Shown: positions 54,234 to 62,780 of the stretch, piece by piece
How positions within the stretch are numbered: the stretch's first letter is position 1
Layout: each line of letters opens with the position of its first letter
DNA from: M3007 sp046296435
GTDB lineage: Bacteria; Bacteroidota; Bacteroidia; Chitinophagales; Saprospiraceae
Direction: 5' to 3'
Assembly: GCA_046296435.1 (NCBI GenBank)
Contig: JBKBLI010000004.1
Location: 20,820 to 84,819, forward strand
DNA length: 64,000 bases
Program-made: the position numbers and the translations under genes
Notes under the pieces: model-generated
Databases searched by the model: none
What the model saw: only the letters and a program-made list of their open reading frames with translations
What the model was told of the DNA's origin: nothing

Positions 54234-55157
54234 CTACGCCGCTTTTCCTCCAGAAAAGCTCGCCGCCACGCGTGCGGCCAGCTCGGCATTGTTGAGCGCC
54301 AAGGCGATATTGGCTTTCAGGCTGGATCCGCCGCTGATCTCGGCGATGCGGCCCAGCAGGAAGGGCGTCAGCGCTTTTCCGGATATTCCCCTGTTGGAGG
54401 CCTCGGCGAGGGCTTGCTGGGTAGCCGTTTCGATAGCCGAGGCTTCGGCTGCGTATGTGGGCGGTATGGGATTGGCGAGCACGGCGCCGCCGAGGTTCAA
54501 GGCCCAGTGTATGCGCAGCATGTCGGCTGCTTCGGCCGGGCTGTTGACTTGTCGCAATCCCCTGAGGCCGCTGTGCGGGGTGTAGAAGGCCGGCAATTCG
54601 TCGGTCTGATAGCCCCAAACCGGTACGCCCATCGTTTCCAGATATTCCAAAGTGAGGGGGAGGTCGAGGATGCTTTTGGCGCCTGCGCAGACAACGGCTA
54701 CGGGTGTGCGCGCCAATTCTTGCAGGTCGGCCGAGATGTCGAAGGTCTGTTGCGCGCCTCGGTGAACGCCCCCTATGCCTCCCGTGGCGAAGATGCGGAT
54801 TCCGGCTATGTGGGCAATGCGCATCGTGCCGGCTACAGTGGTAGCCCCGCAGCCGCTTTGGGCGATGAGGGGGGCGAAGTCGCGCGGGGAGCATTTGGGG
54901 ATTTGCGGGCCATTTTGAGCCAAATATTCGAGTTCGTCGGGCGAGAGCCCTGCACGGAGTCTTCCGCCAAGGATGGCACAAGTGGCAGGAGTAGCTCCGG
55001 CATCCCGGACGCGGGCTTCGAGTTTGAGGGCAGTGTGGAAATTGTCGGGCCAAGGCATGCCATGGGCGACGAGGGTACTCTCAAGGGCGACCACAGGGCG
55101 ACCTTCGGCAATCGCCTCGGCGACTTCTTCACGGCAAATCAAGTATTCAAACGCCAT
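54234..55157 (-). CDS. psuG: Pseudouridine-5'-phosphate glycosidase
   Basis: The start at 'MAFEYLICREEVAEAI' gives 307 residues, the family length. PsuG splits pseudouridine 5'-phosphate into uracil and ribose 5-phosphate. Conserved blocks are 'VALESTLVAHGMPWP', 'ATCAILGGRLRAGLS', 'GATTVAGTMRIAHIAGI', 'FATGGIGGVHRGAQ', 'VVCAGAKSILDLPLTLEYLE', 'GYQTDELPAFY' and 'ANPIP'. It lies on the opposite strand from the PfkB kinase with tRNA-Asn between them. The partner pseudouridine kinase is not adjacent in the same operon. Confidence 0.95.
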   Translation of the reverse strand: MAFEYLICREEVAEAIAEGRPVVALESTLVAHGMPWPDNFHTALKLEARVRDAGATPATCAILGGRLRAGLSPDELEYLAQNGPQIPKCSPRDFAPLIAQSGCGATTVAGTMRIAHIAGIRIFATGGIGGVHRGAQQTFDISADLQELARTPVAVVCAGAKSILDLPLTLEYLETMGVPVWGYQTDELPAFYTPHSGLRGLRQVNSPAEAADMLRIHWALNLGGAVLANPIPPTYAAEASAIETATQQALAEASNRGISGKALTPFLLGRIAEISGGSSLKANIALALNNAELAARVAASFSGGKAA

Positions 55158-55220
55158 AGCGGCAAACGGTTTTAGCGCTTGGTTTCGGGGCGCCCGGCGG
55201 GCCTCAGAATCCAAAACAAA

Positions 55221-55247
55221 AAAGCCGCTGCAAATTGCAGCGGCTTT
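55221..55247 (-). terminator. Intrinsic terminator of tRNA-Asn
   Basis: Arms AAAGCCGCTGC and GCAGCGGCTTT form an 11-bp stem with loop AAATT; on the minus strand TTTTTTGTTTTGG follows. It starts four bases after the tRNA 3' end. Confidence 0.85.
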
Positions 55248-55250
55248 CAG

Positions 55251-55324
55251 CGCCTCATCAAGGACTTGAACCTTGGACCTACGGATTAACAGTCCGCCGC
55301 TCTAACCGACTGAGCTAATGAGGC
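55251..55324 (-). tRNA. tRNA-Asn (anticodon GTT)
   Basis: The 74-base cloverleaf has acceptor GCCTCAT/ATGAGGC with discriminator G, anticodon stem around CTGTTAA, and T-arm AAGGTTCAAGTCCTT. CCA is not encoded. Confidence 0.97.
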
Positions 55325-55364
55325 TTTTTTTGACGAAAAGTTAACTTTCCAACAAAGTCGGCCG

Positions 55365-55372
55365 CAAAGATA
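55365..55372 (-). promoter_or_regulatory. -7 element TATCTTTGCGGC of tRNA-Asn
   Basis: It is 40 bases upstream of the tRNA 5' end and identical over CGTATCTTTGCGGC to the tRNA-Asp element. No -33 TTG is present. Confidence 0.55.
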
Positions 55373-55429
55373 CGACGGTTTTTTGGATTTGCACCATCTT
55401 TGCGTGATTTTTTTCAAAAATTTTTTTCA

Positions 55430-56374
55430 ATGAGTCTTTTAGCTGTTGGAACGGTCGCTTTTGACGACATCGAAACGCCATTCGGCCGCGCCGAGCGGGT
55501 GGTGGGCGGGGCATGCACTTACATTGCACTTTCAGCCTCGTATTTTGTTACGCCGGTGCGCGTCGTGTCGGTCGTGGGCGACGATTTTCCGCAAGAGACG
55601 CTTGCGTATTTGCAAAAACGGGGCGTGAATCTCGATGGACTACAGGTGCGCCGAGGCGAAAAATCTTTTTTTTGGGCGGGTAAGTACCACCGCGACCTGA
55701 ACAGCCGCGATACGCTGGACACCCAGCTCAACGTGCTGGCCGACTTTGACCCTGTGGTGCCGCCGATGTACCAGCGCAGCGATGTGTTGATGCTGGGCAA
55801 CCTCACGCCCGCGGTGCAAATGCGCGTGATCCGTCAGTTGAAGCGCCGCCCGCAAGTGGTGATCATGGACACGATGAACTACTGGATGGATACGGCCATG
55901 TCGGACTTGAGGGCTGTTTTGAAAAAGGTTGACGTGTTGACCATCAATGACGAAGAGGCTCGACAACTGTCCGGCGAGCATTCGCTGCTCAAAGCGGCCA
56001 AATCGATATTCAAGATGGGGCCAAGCACCCTGGTGATCAAAAAAGGGGAACACGGCGCGCTACTCTTTCGGGGGCGCGATATGTTTTACGCGCCTGCGCT
56101 CCCGTTGGCGGAGGTGATCGACCCCACGGGCGCCGGCGACTCTTTTGCCGGCGGCTTTGCGGGTTGGCTGGCCAAAACCGGCAACTATAGTTTTTCTAAC
56201 ATGAAGAATGCCGTGATCTTTGGTTCGGCCATGGCTTCGTTTTGCGTACAGAAATTCAGCATCGAGGCTCTGAAGGGACTAAAGCCTAATCAGATTCGCC
56301 AACGCGCGCAGCAATTCGAGCGTTTGGTAAAGTTTGACCTGCAGGAACGGGGACGCCAGGTGCTCAGGGGCTGA
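55430..56374 (+). CDS. PfkB-family (ribokinase-like) sugar or nucleoside kinase
   Basis: The start at 'MSLLAVGTVAFDDIET' gives 314 residues. PfkB features are 'VVGGACTYIALSASYF' (signature 1 region) and 'DPTGAGDSFAGGFAGWL' (signature 2, catalytic Asp and anion hole). 'VDVLTINDEEARQLSGE' and 'TLVIKKGEHGALLF' also fit. This is a widely conserved stand-alone Bacteroidota kinase with unproven substrate. Because psuG is its neighbour, a pseudouridine-kinase role is possible, but orientation and the tRNA between argue against co-transcription. Confidence 0.9.
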   Translation: MSLLAVGTVAFDDIETPFGRAERVVGGACTYIALSASYFVTPVRVVSVVGDDFPQETLAYLQKRGVNLDGLQVRRGEKSFFWAGKYHRDLNSRDTLDTQLNVLADFDPVVPPMYQRSDVLMLGNLTPAVQMRVIRQLKRRPQVVIMDTMNYWMDTAMSDLRAVLKKVDVLTINDEEARQLSGEHSLLKAAKSIFKMGPSTLVIKKGEHGALLFRGRDMFYAPALPLAEVIDPTGAGDSFAGGFAGWLAKTGNYSFSNMKNAVIFGSAMASFCVQKFSIEALKGLKPNQIRQRAQQFERLVKFDLQERGRQVLRG

Positions 56375-56611
56375 ACCAAGGTATCGGCCAAGCCCTGACC
56401 GGGTGATCGATCGGCATACTTTAGCGATTTTTACAGCGTTATAGAGGGCGTTTTGTCAGATCTTTGCGCCTTGTGCCGCCGAGTGCCGGGGTTTATGGGT
56501 CGGCTTTGTAAAAAAGTCAAAAATTTTGCTCGTCTTTTTCGGCTAATGCTGCCGGCCGGGCGCCGGCCATAGAACTTGGCTGAGCGATCGCCAAAAAAAA
56601 ACTTTTACTCA

Positions 56612-57841
56612 ATGATTCGATTGATCTATTTCTTTTTTGCCTTCCTCACCGCCGCCAACCTTGCCGCTCAATCTATTGCGGAAAAACAATTGGCCTTTTT
56701 TTCGTTTGACGAATGCAACATCAAAGACGATAGCGGCAACGGTTCGCAAGGTCTGGTCGTCGGCGACCCGGATTGTGTATGCGGGATAGGAGACATGGCG
56801 TTTTCGTTGGACGGCAACAACGACTCCATGATCTTTGTGGGGCCGCTCAACGATGCCTTTACGACGAGCGACTTTACCGTTATTTTTTATATCAATCCCC
56901 GCGTTATCCAGAATCAGGGCGGATCGCAGATCATCATGTCCCACCAAAACGCTTGTACGCCCGATCGGGCTTTCTGGGTGCGCTACGCGCCGGGATCGCG
57001 CAAATTGACGGCCGCCATCAGCCAGACGGCCGATCTGTCGGTAACGGTGACAGGCGACTTGGACAAAGACCGCTGCTGGCAGTACATCGCGATCGTGCGC
57101 AGCAATACGCGTTTTTCGCTGTATATCAACGGCGAATTGAAAGATACCAAGACTACGACTTCGCGGCTGGATATCAGCGATAATGTACCGCTTCGCATCG
57201 CTTCGGCCATCTGCCCGTTGGATCAGCCATTCAGGGGTTTATTCGACGAATTGCGCATCTTCAATAGGGCCTTGAGCCGGGAGGATATTCTTTCGTTGGA
57301 CGCTAAACCGGACCGCATACTAACGGGCGATACGCTGATCTACAAGGGCTTCTCTTTTCGCCCTCGCGTTTCGTCGCCCTGCGCCAACCAGTTCGGCTGG
57401 ACGCCGGCCAACGGAACGATCGACGATCCCGGGCTGCGCGAGCCTTTGATCAGTCCTGTATTGCCGACCGTCTATCGCATCCAGATCAACGACGCTACCA
57501 TCAACTGCATCGCCCGCGACAGCGTGGTAGTCAACGTCATTGACCCAGATACGCTGGATTGCAGCCGTATTTTCATCCCCAATGCTTTTACGCCGGGGGT
57601 GTCGCCAGGCCGCAACGACCTGTTTGGCATTAGCAATCCTTTTGCAGTCAACGAATTCATATCGTTTCAGATTTATGATCGTTGGGGGGGATTGGTCTTT
57701 GAGGCGGCCGACCGTTTTGATCTTTGGGATGGCTCGTTTCAGGGGCGGGCAGTCAATCCGGGGATATATTTATTCAGGTTGGTGCACCGATGTCGGGGCG
57801 AAGAAAAGACCCAAACAGGCGCGCTGACGGTGTTGCGCTGA
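56612..57841 (+). CDS. LamG-domain protein with T9SS type-B sorting domain
   Basis: The signal peptide 'MIRLIYFFFAFLTAANLA' fixes the start (409 residues). A LamG/concanavalin-like domain covers about 20-235 ('AFFSFDECNIKDDSGNG', 'RYAPGSRKLTAAISQTADLS', 'LFDELRIFNRALSREDIL'). A short Ig-like linker follows, and the last 95 residues are a gliding-motility type-B C-terminal domain ('IFIPNAFTPGVSPGRNDLF', 'IYDRWGGLVFEA', 'VNPGIYLFRLVHRC'). It is predicted to be exported by T9SS and to bind a glycan or protein. It is a small member of the class, downstream of the kinase gene but with its own 237-base upstream region. Confidence 0.9.
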   Translation: MIRLIYFFFAFLTAANLAAQSIAEKQLAFFSFDECNIKDDSGNGSQGLVVGDPDCVCGIGDMAFSLDGNNDSMIFVGPLNDAFTTSDFTVIFYINPRVIQNQGGSQIIMSHQNACTPDRAFWVRYAPGSRKLTAAISQTADLSVTVTGDLDKDRCWQYIAIVRSNTRFSLYINGELKDTKTTTSRLDISDNVPLRIASAICPLDQPFRGLFDELRIFNRALSREDILSLDAKPDRILTGDTLIYKGFSFRPRVSSPCANQFGWTPANGTIDDPGLREPLISPVLPTVYRIQINDATINCIARDSVVVNVIDPDTLDCSRIFIPNAFTPGVSPGRNDLFGISNPFAVNEFISFQIYDRWGGLVFEAADRFDLWDGSFQGRAVNPGIYLFRLVHRCRGEEKTQTGALTVLR

Positions 57842-57968
57842 CGGCCGCCGCCGTTGGTGTATTAAAGTTAAAAGGTCTCGGACCTGGAGATCAAACATTC
57901 TCCCGCCCGGATTCTGCGCCCTTTCCCGCTGAAGGGGATACCCCGTTTTGCTGTTGCATTCGGGGCTT

Positions 57969-58955
57969 TTACAGAGTACCCAGGTTGACCTTGAAGCACT
58001 TTTTGTAGCCTATGCCGCTTAGTTTCGCACGGGCGGCGTCCGCCTCCTTCTCGTTGGCGAATGGGCCGATCAGCAATTTGTATGCAACCTGTTTCTCGAC
58101 GCCCTTTTGTTCGTGGATGGCGGCGACCAAGGTCTGACCGGAATAGCGTTTTTCTAAGTTTTTAATTTCTTCGAGGAGCGCCCCGGCGTTTTGATACGCG
58201 CCTACCTGAACAGCGTAGCCAACCCTGTCCTGCGATTTGATGGATACCGTATAAAGGTTGGAGGAGACTACCGTTGGGTTTTGGGGCACCTGTGCGACGG
58301 CGCCTTTGGCCGTTTGGGCGGCTGGCGATTTGGGACTTGCCGTATTCGGAGGAGCCTGTGCGACGGCGCCTTTGGCCGTTTGGGCGGCTGGCGATTTGGG
58401 ACTTGCCGTATTTGGAGGAGCCTGCGCAGCGGCGCCTTTGGCCGTTTGGGCGGCTGGCGATTTGGGACTTGCCGTATTTGGAGGAGCCTGCGCGGCGGCG
58501 CCTTTGGCCGTTTGGGCGGCTGGGGGCGAAGTAGCGGAGCCGGGCTTGGGGGAGGCGCTGTACAACAAAGGTTTTTCGTCCTTTTTTACAGGCGGATTGT
58601 ACAGTTCGACCGTAACGCGGGGTGTCTCGCCGGGTTTGATGCCCAAATTGCGCGCAGCGGCAGCCGTGAGGGTAATGATAAATCCTTCGGGAAAGGGACC
58701 ACTGTCGTTGACGGTAAGCAGCACTTCTCTGGCCGGGTTGGCCTCCAGGTTGACGACGCGGACTTTCTGGCCCAAAGCGGCATTGTTGTAAGCGCAAGTC
58801 AATGCATTGCTGTCGATTAAGTCCTTCGAACTGCGGATTGCCGTCCCGTGAAGCGATGGAGAATAAATTTCCGCTTTGCCAATGACTGCATTTTTTTGGG
58901 CGTGGACAGTGGCCGTAAGCATGCATCCCAAGAGCCACAAGTTTACATTTTTCAT
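57969..58955 (-). CDS. RlpA-like DPBB protein with C-terminal SPOR domain
   Basis: Starting at 'MKNVNLWLLGCMLTATVHAQ' gives a signal peptide and 328 residues; an ATG seven codons upstream (58976) is also possible. A double-psi beta-barrel lies at about 25-115 and a SPOR peptidoglycan-binding domain at about 245-325. Between them is a low-complexity linker of 22-residue repeats ('QTAKGAAAQAPPNTASPKS'). RlpA proteins cleave glycan strands stripped of peptides during division. Here the barrel keeps the Asp in 'LLTVNDSGPFP', but the usual Glu is Asp ('SSKDLID') and the His is Tyr ('LTCAYNN'), so catalysis is doubtful. Confidence 0.85.
   Translation of the reverse strand: MKNVNLWLLGCMLTATVHAQKNAVIGKAEIYSPSLHGTAIRSSKDLIDSNALTCAYNNAALGQKVRVVNLEANPAREVLLTVNDSGPFPEGFIITLTAAAARNLGIKPGETPRVTVELYNPPVKKDEKPLLYSASPKPGSATSPPAAQTAKGAAAQAPPNTASPKSPAAQTAKGAAAQAPPNTASPKSPAAQTAKGAVAQAPPNTASPKSPAAQTAKGAVAQVPQNPTVVSSNLYTVSIKSQDRVGYAVQVGAYQNAGALLEEIKNLEKRYSGQTLVAAIHEQKGVEKQVAYKLLIGPFANEKEADAARAKLSGIGYKKCFKVNLGTL
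58301..58520. repeat. 66-bp tandem repeat inside the RlpA-like gene
   Basis: Units start at 58301, 58367, 58433 and 58499 (the last partial), differing at only a few positions. Each encodes 22 residues rich in Ala, Pro, Gln and Thr. The near-identity implies recent expansion or ongoing length change. Confidence 0.9.
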
Positions 58956-59165
58956 TCTTTCGCCGAGTTTTGACATGTATAATAATCGTCGTTAACGCAT
59001 ATTTCGATGATTAAGTATGCACTTTTCTGCGCCGGAAGTCGTACGAGGCCTTGGTATATCGAAATAAACTGCACCTTGGCCCGCTGCGCTTCGCCCTCGC
59101 TCGACTATCGCTGCCGCTGCCGGGCGGGAGCGTAAAGCGAAGCGCAACGGGGTCTCCGACATTTG

Positions 59166-59182
59166 TTTTTTTTAAAAAAAAA
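59166..59182. repeat. T-tract/A-tract palindrome with GCGGGCGGAGGG flank
   Basis: Eight T and nine A are followed by GCGGGCGGAGGGC. It is the longest copy of the dispersed element and the only one found in a divergent intergenic region. Confidence 0.45.
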
Positions 59183-59331
59183 GCGGGCGGAGGGCATGGA
59201 ATGTGTGCGCGCTCACTCGCTATGACCCGGCCGCTTGCCCCCAGCAGCTTCTTTTTTCAAAATATGCAAGAGACGTTAATGATATTTTTGATCAATACGT
59301 GGATGAGTCAAGCAGGTCGGTCAGCGCGTTC

Positions 59332-59365
59332 TTTGGTCGCCGGTTTTGAAAAAGTCTTATATTTG
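59332..59365 (+). promoter_or_regulatory. Promoter of the beta-helix gene (-33 TTTG, -7 TATATTTG)
   Basis: TTTG at 59332-59335 and TATATTTG at 59358-59365 are separated by 22 bases; the ATG is 44 bases downstream. Confidence 0.6.
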
Positions 59366-59409
59366 TGCCGCAGATCGAGCCGTAGCGCTCGAGTCGCCAG
59401 CCGCGTTGT

Positions 59410-61281
59410 ATGGACATGATGAGAAAAGCCGCTATTTTTTTGTTTGCTGTGAGGATGGGTCTCGGCTCGCTTCAGGGGCAAACGATATATGCTTCTGATT
59501 TTGGATACAACACAGCGGACGCTACCGCGGCGATCAAGAACGCCATTCTTTCAGCGGCGGATACCATCGTTGTGGATAAGCAGGCGGAACCTTGGCGCGT
59601 GGGGCCGCTAAGATTTTGGGATCTGAGCGATAAAACCATCATTTTTGAACCCGGTGTGCTGATTGAAGCTCTGCCCGGCGCATTCAACGGATACTACGAT
59701 TGTCTTTTTCGCTTTGCGTATTGCGACAACATTCATCTGTCTGGATACGGCGCTACGTTCAAAATGCACAGAGATGAGTATGCGGCAATTGACGATAGCG
59801 AATACCGCCACAGTATTCTTTTTTACAGCTCCAGCCATGTGAGCGTGCGGGGACTCACCTTGGAAGAAAGCGGCGGCGACGGCATAGCCATCGACGGGGA
59901 CGGCCTGAACTTTTGCGAAAATATTTGGATTGAGGACGTGCGTTGCCTGAACCATTATCGGCAGGGGATGAGCGTGATGAATGCTCAGAACATGCGCGTG
60001 CGGCACTGCGAATTTTCTGGCACAGCCGGCGCGCTTCCCGAGGCGGGCATCGATATCGAGCCTTACCAAACCCAGCAGCGGATTGTGAACCTGCTGATTG
60101 AAAACTGTCGTTTTGAAAACAATGGCTGGTCGGGCATAGCGGTCAATTTGTTCGAGTTGGACGGTGGATCAACGCCGGTTGACATCGTCGTTAGAGATTG
60201 CGTATTCAAGAACAACTGCAGACCCCAAAACGCGTACGCCAAATGTGAGATTTACGCCAGCGACGACCCTTTGTCGCCCGTGCAGGGCAATGTGCTTTTT
60301 GAGCGGTGTTTTGTAGTAGAGAGCGATTACAGCGCGTTTTACAGCCGCAAAACGGCTGACGCTTATGGACTGACCTTCAGGGATTGCGTTTTTCAGAACG
60401 TGAGCAAATTACAGACGCAATACAACGAACCCATTTTTCTGGAGGTCGCCGATTACGCCAACCCCTCGCCTCCCATAGGCGGGATGGCGTTTGAGCGGAT
60501 GCTGGTTGCTTACCAGAGCGATTTTTCTTTTTTCAGAATTTTTGGCTGGCCAACATTGCAGGGGATAAAGGACATTGTCGGGCATTTTACCGTTGTGGAA
60601 CCAACCGGGTATGATCCGCTTTTTCAGAATGTGGGCATCCAGAATAATATCGCTTTCACCTACAGCAATCAGCCTTCGCTGCCGCCGACTACCGCATCGC
60701 TCGCATCATTCGAAAAAAACGCCGTTGAGTGTTCGCAACAGCCAGCCGTGCTGGAATTTTCCAGGATTTCGACAGATATATCCTATCCCCTAGGATTGAG
60801 TTATGCGCTAAGCGGCTCGGCTACCGAGGGCGACGATTTTCATATCCAAACCCTGGGTATCGTTTTGCCTTCAGATACCGAAGTAACGACGCTCTCTATA
60901 TTGGCCAGAGCGGATATGTTGCCGGAGTCCACGGAGACCGTCCAGATCACATTGCAGGACGCTCCTCTTTATGAACCCGGCGTCTTCAATTCTGAAACCA
61001 TCTACCTCTGGGATTGCAATCCTTTGTCTGCGGCCGGCCCGATCCGCCAGGATAGGCGCCTGAGCGTTTGCCCTAATCCCTCTGACGATGCGATATGGAT
61101 GACAAGTTCAGGGGATCGGGATCCCGGCTTGATCAACATTTATGATTTGTCTGGTAAAACTGCGCTGACCGTGAAGGCGGCGCCATACCCCTCGCCCACG
61201 GCTCTGGATATTCGCAAACTTCTACCGGGCCTGTATTTTCTGACGTACAAAGGCGAGCGCGTCATGTTCGTCAAACAGTAG
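59410..61281 (+). CDS. Secreted parallel beta-helix protein with T9SS type-A sorting domain
   Basis: The 623 residues start with a signal peptide ending 'LGSLQGQ'. Residues about 25-420 form a right-handed beta-helix of the pectate-lyase/polygalacturonase superfamily, with rung-like repeats 'NIWIEDVRCLNHYRQGMSV' and 'NLLIENCRFENNGWSGIAV'. A Calx-beta-like segment follows ('YALSGSATEGDDFHIQTLGI'), then the T9SS C-terminal domain ('LSVCPNPSDDAIWM', 'LPGLYFLTYKGERVMFVKQ'). It may bind or cut polysaccharide; I cannot assign catalytic residues. It is followed on the same strand by the lipase gene. Confidence 0.88.
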   Translation: MDMMRKAAIFLFAVRMGLGSLQGQTIYASDFGYNTADATAAIKNAILSAADTIVVDKQAEPWRVGPLRFWDLSDKTIIFEPGVLIEALPGAFNGYYDCLFRFAYCDNIHLSGYGATFKMHRDEYAAIDDSEYRHSILFYSSSHVSVRGLTLEESGGDGIAIDGDGLNFCENIWIEDVRCLNHYRQGMSVMNAQNMRVRHCEFSGTAGALPEAGIDIEPYQTQQRIVNLLIENCRFENNGWSGIAVNLFELDGGSTPVDIVVRDCVFKNNCRPQNAYAKCEIYASDDPLSPVQGNVLFERCFVVESDYSAFYSRKTADAYGLTFRDCVFQNVSKLQTQYNEPIFLEVADYANPSPPIGGMAFERMLVAYQSDFSFFRIFGWPTLQGIKDIVGHFTVVEPTGYDPLFQNVGIQNNIAFTYSNQPSLPPTTASLASFEKNAVECSQQPAVLEFSRISTDISYPLGLSYALSGSATEGDDFHIQTLGIVLPSDTEVTTLSILARADMLPESTETVQITLQDAPLYEPGVFNSETIYLWDCNPLSAAGPIRQDRRLSVCPNPSDDAIWMTSSGDRDPGLINIYDLSGKTALTVKAAPYPSPTALDIRKLLPGLYFLTYKGERVMFVKQ

Positions 61282-61352
61282 GCCATCGTGATGGGCAATC
61301 AAAAACCCGTTCCAAACGCAAGCTTTTTTTTACTTCAACCAAACTTTGCTTT

Positions 61353-62681
61353 ATGCGTACCGGTACTATCTACTTCGCGCTTGTTGCGCTTTTTTACTTG
61401 GCGACGGCCTGCGCCAGCGTCGATTCTGAACCGACAAGTCTTCTGGAGCCTGTAGCCCCCCAAAAAGTAGCCTGCGACACCTGCCGCTATCCTGTGGTGA
61501 TGGCGCACGGTTTTCTGGCGTCGGGGGATACTTATGCCGCATTCCAACAGCTTTTTACCTCCAATGGCTACCGCGGCGACGAGGTGTTCGGTTTTGACTG
61601 GAATAGCTTGAATCAGACGGCCAACCATGTAGCGGCGCTCAACGCGTTCATCGATCAAATTCTACAAAAAACAGGAGCGCCTAAGGTTCGTCTGATGGGG
61701 CATTCGGCCGGCGGCGGTCTGGGATACAATTTCCTCAGCGACCCGGGCCGGGCCGCCAAGGTAGATGGCTATGTGCATATTGGCTCCTCTGTTCAATCCG
61801 GCCCCGCCGGGCCGGGTGGCAGCGTACCCACGCTCAATATCTGGTCGCCAGACGACAAGATCGTGGCCGGTGGCAACATCAACGGCGCAACGAACGTCAA
61901 GCTCGACGGCAAAGACCACTACGAAGTGGCTACCTGCAAGGAGGCCTTTGCCGCCGTCTATCAGTTTTTTCACAACAAGGCTCCGGAGCATCTCAGTCCG
62001 GTATTCCAACCTATTGTGTGCATAGGCGGCAAGGCGCTGACTTTTGGCGAAAATACGCCCCTCAACAATGCCCGCATCGATATCTATCCGTTAGATCCGG
62101 CTACCGGGCAGCGCCTTAGCCCGGATCCGTTTGAGACCTGGTTTAGCAATGCCGAGGGCATATGGGGACCGACCAACATACCTGCCAATACGCATTTTGA
62201 GTTTGTTCTGACGCCGGCTGGGTCTAATCAGCGGGTGATCCACTATTTCCGCGAGCCGTTCATACATCTCAACGTATTGGTCTATCTTCGGGCCATCCCG
62301 CCGCCCACCTCGCTGGCCGGCCTACTGCTGGCCGGTCTGCCCAACAGCGCCAATCAGTCTGTGCTTAATGTATTTTCGTCCAGCAAGGCCATGATTTACG
62401 AGCGCGACACGCTCACCGTGTCTGGGAGCGTGCTTACCACGCCTCAGTTCGCCTCGCCCCAAAAAACGGCCATCTCCTACTTCTTGTACGACGGCAACAA
62501 CAACGGGGTAAGCGACCTGAGCGCTGTAGGATTGTTCGGCACATTTTCGTTTCTGAACGGCGTAGACATGTATTTCCCCACCTCCCCGCCGGGAAGCATT
62601 CCTGTCCAACTGAACCAGCGTTTGCTCCGCGTGCGCAACATCCCTTCCAATCAGGGTATTGTGGTGGCGGTATTCGACTGA
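61353..62681 (+). CDS. Lipase-like alpha/beta hydrolase lipoprotein
   Basis: The 442 residues carry a lipoprotein signal with lipobox 'LATACASVD'. The alpha/beta hydrolase core (about 45-215) has the oxyanion 'VVMAHGFLASGDTY', nucleophile Ser in 'RLMGHSAGGGLGYNF', Asp in 'IWSPDDKIV' and His in 'DGKDHYEVAT', a complete triad. The 220-residue C-terminal part is beta-rich with an Ig-like region, as in some archaeal-type lipases. It should act at the cell surface or in the periplasm on esters. It lies 71 bases after the beta-helix gene and could be co-transcribed. Confidence 0.88.
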   Translation: MRTGTIYFALVALFYLATACASVDSEPTSLLEPVAPQKVACDTCRYPVVMAHGFLASGDTYAAFQQLFTSNGYRGDEVFGFDWNSLNQTANHVAALNAFIDQILQKTGAPKVRLMGHSAGGGLGYNFLSDPGRAAKVDGYVHIGSSVQSGPAGPGGSVPTLNIWSPDDKIVAGGNINGATNVKLDGKDHYEVATCKEAFAAVYQFFHNKAPEHLSPVFQPIVCIGGKALTFGENTPLNNARIDIYPLDPATGQRLSPDPFETWFSNAEGIWGPTNIPANTHFEFVLTPAGSNQRVIHYFREPFIHLNVLVYLRAIPPPTSLAGLLLAGLPNSANQSVLNVFSSSKAMIYERDTLTVSGSVLTTPQFASPQKTAISYFLYDGNNNGVSDLSAVGLFGTFSFLNGVDMYFPTSPPGSIPVQLNQRLLRVRNIPSNQGIVVAVFD

Positions 62682-62741
62682 GTCGTAGTGTGCGGGCTTT
62701 GGGCAGAGGGAGTGGGTATGATCTGCGTCTTTTGCCTGCAC

Positions 62742-62758
62742 TTTTTTTTTTCGAAAAA
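62742..62758. repeat. T-tract/A-tract palindrome between convergent genes
   Basis: Ten T, CG and five A lie between the lipase and carboxylase stop codons. On the minus strand the A-tract is followed by GTGCAGGC, so the flank orientation is reversed from other copies. Confidence 0.4.
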
Positions 62759-62780
62759 CAAATGGCGCGCGCTGTGTTGA

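Larger units (their letters stand above)
58956..59409. other. Divergent intergenic region, no convincing gene
   Basis: 454 bases between the divergent RlpA-like and beta-helix genes. It contains a T-tract/A-tract palindrome at 59166-59182 and a promoter at 59332-59365. A frame of 122 codons crosses it but has low-complexity, shadow-like composition and runs into the next gene in a different frame. Confidence 0.5.

Noticed and set aside
58301..58520. Direct repeats considered as a CRISPR array
   Set aside because: Units are contiguous, have no spacers, and are in frame inside a protein linker.
59051..59419. Plus-strand 122-codon frame before the beta-helix gene
   Set aside because: Low-complexity, crosses the promoter and overlaps the next gene in another frame.
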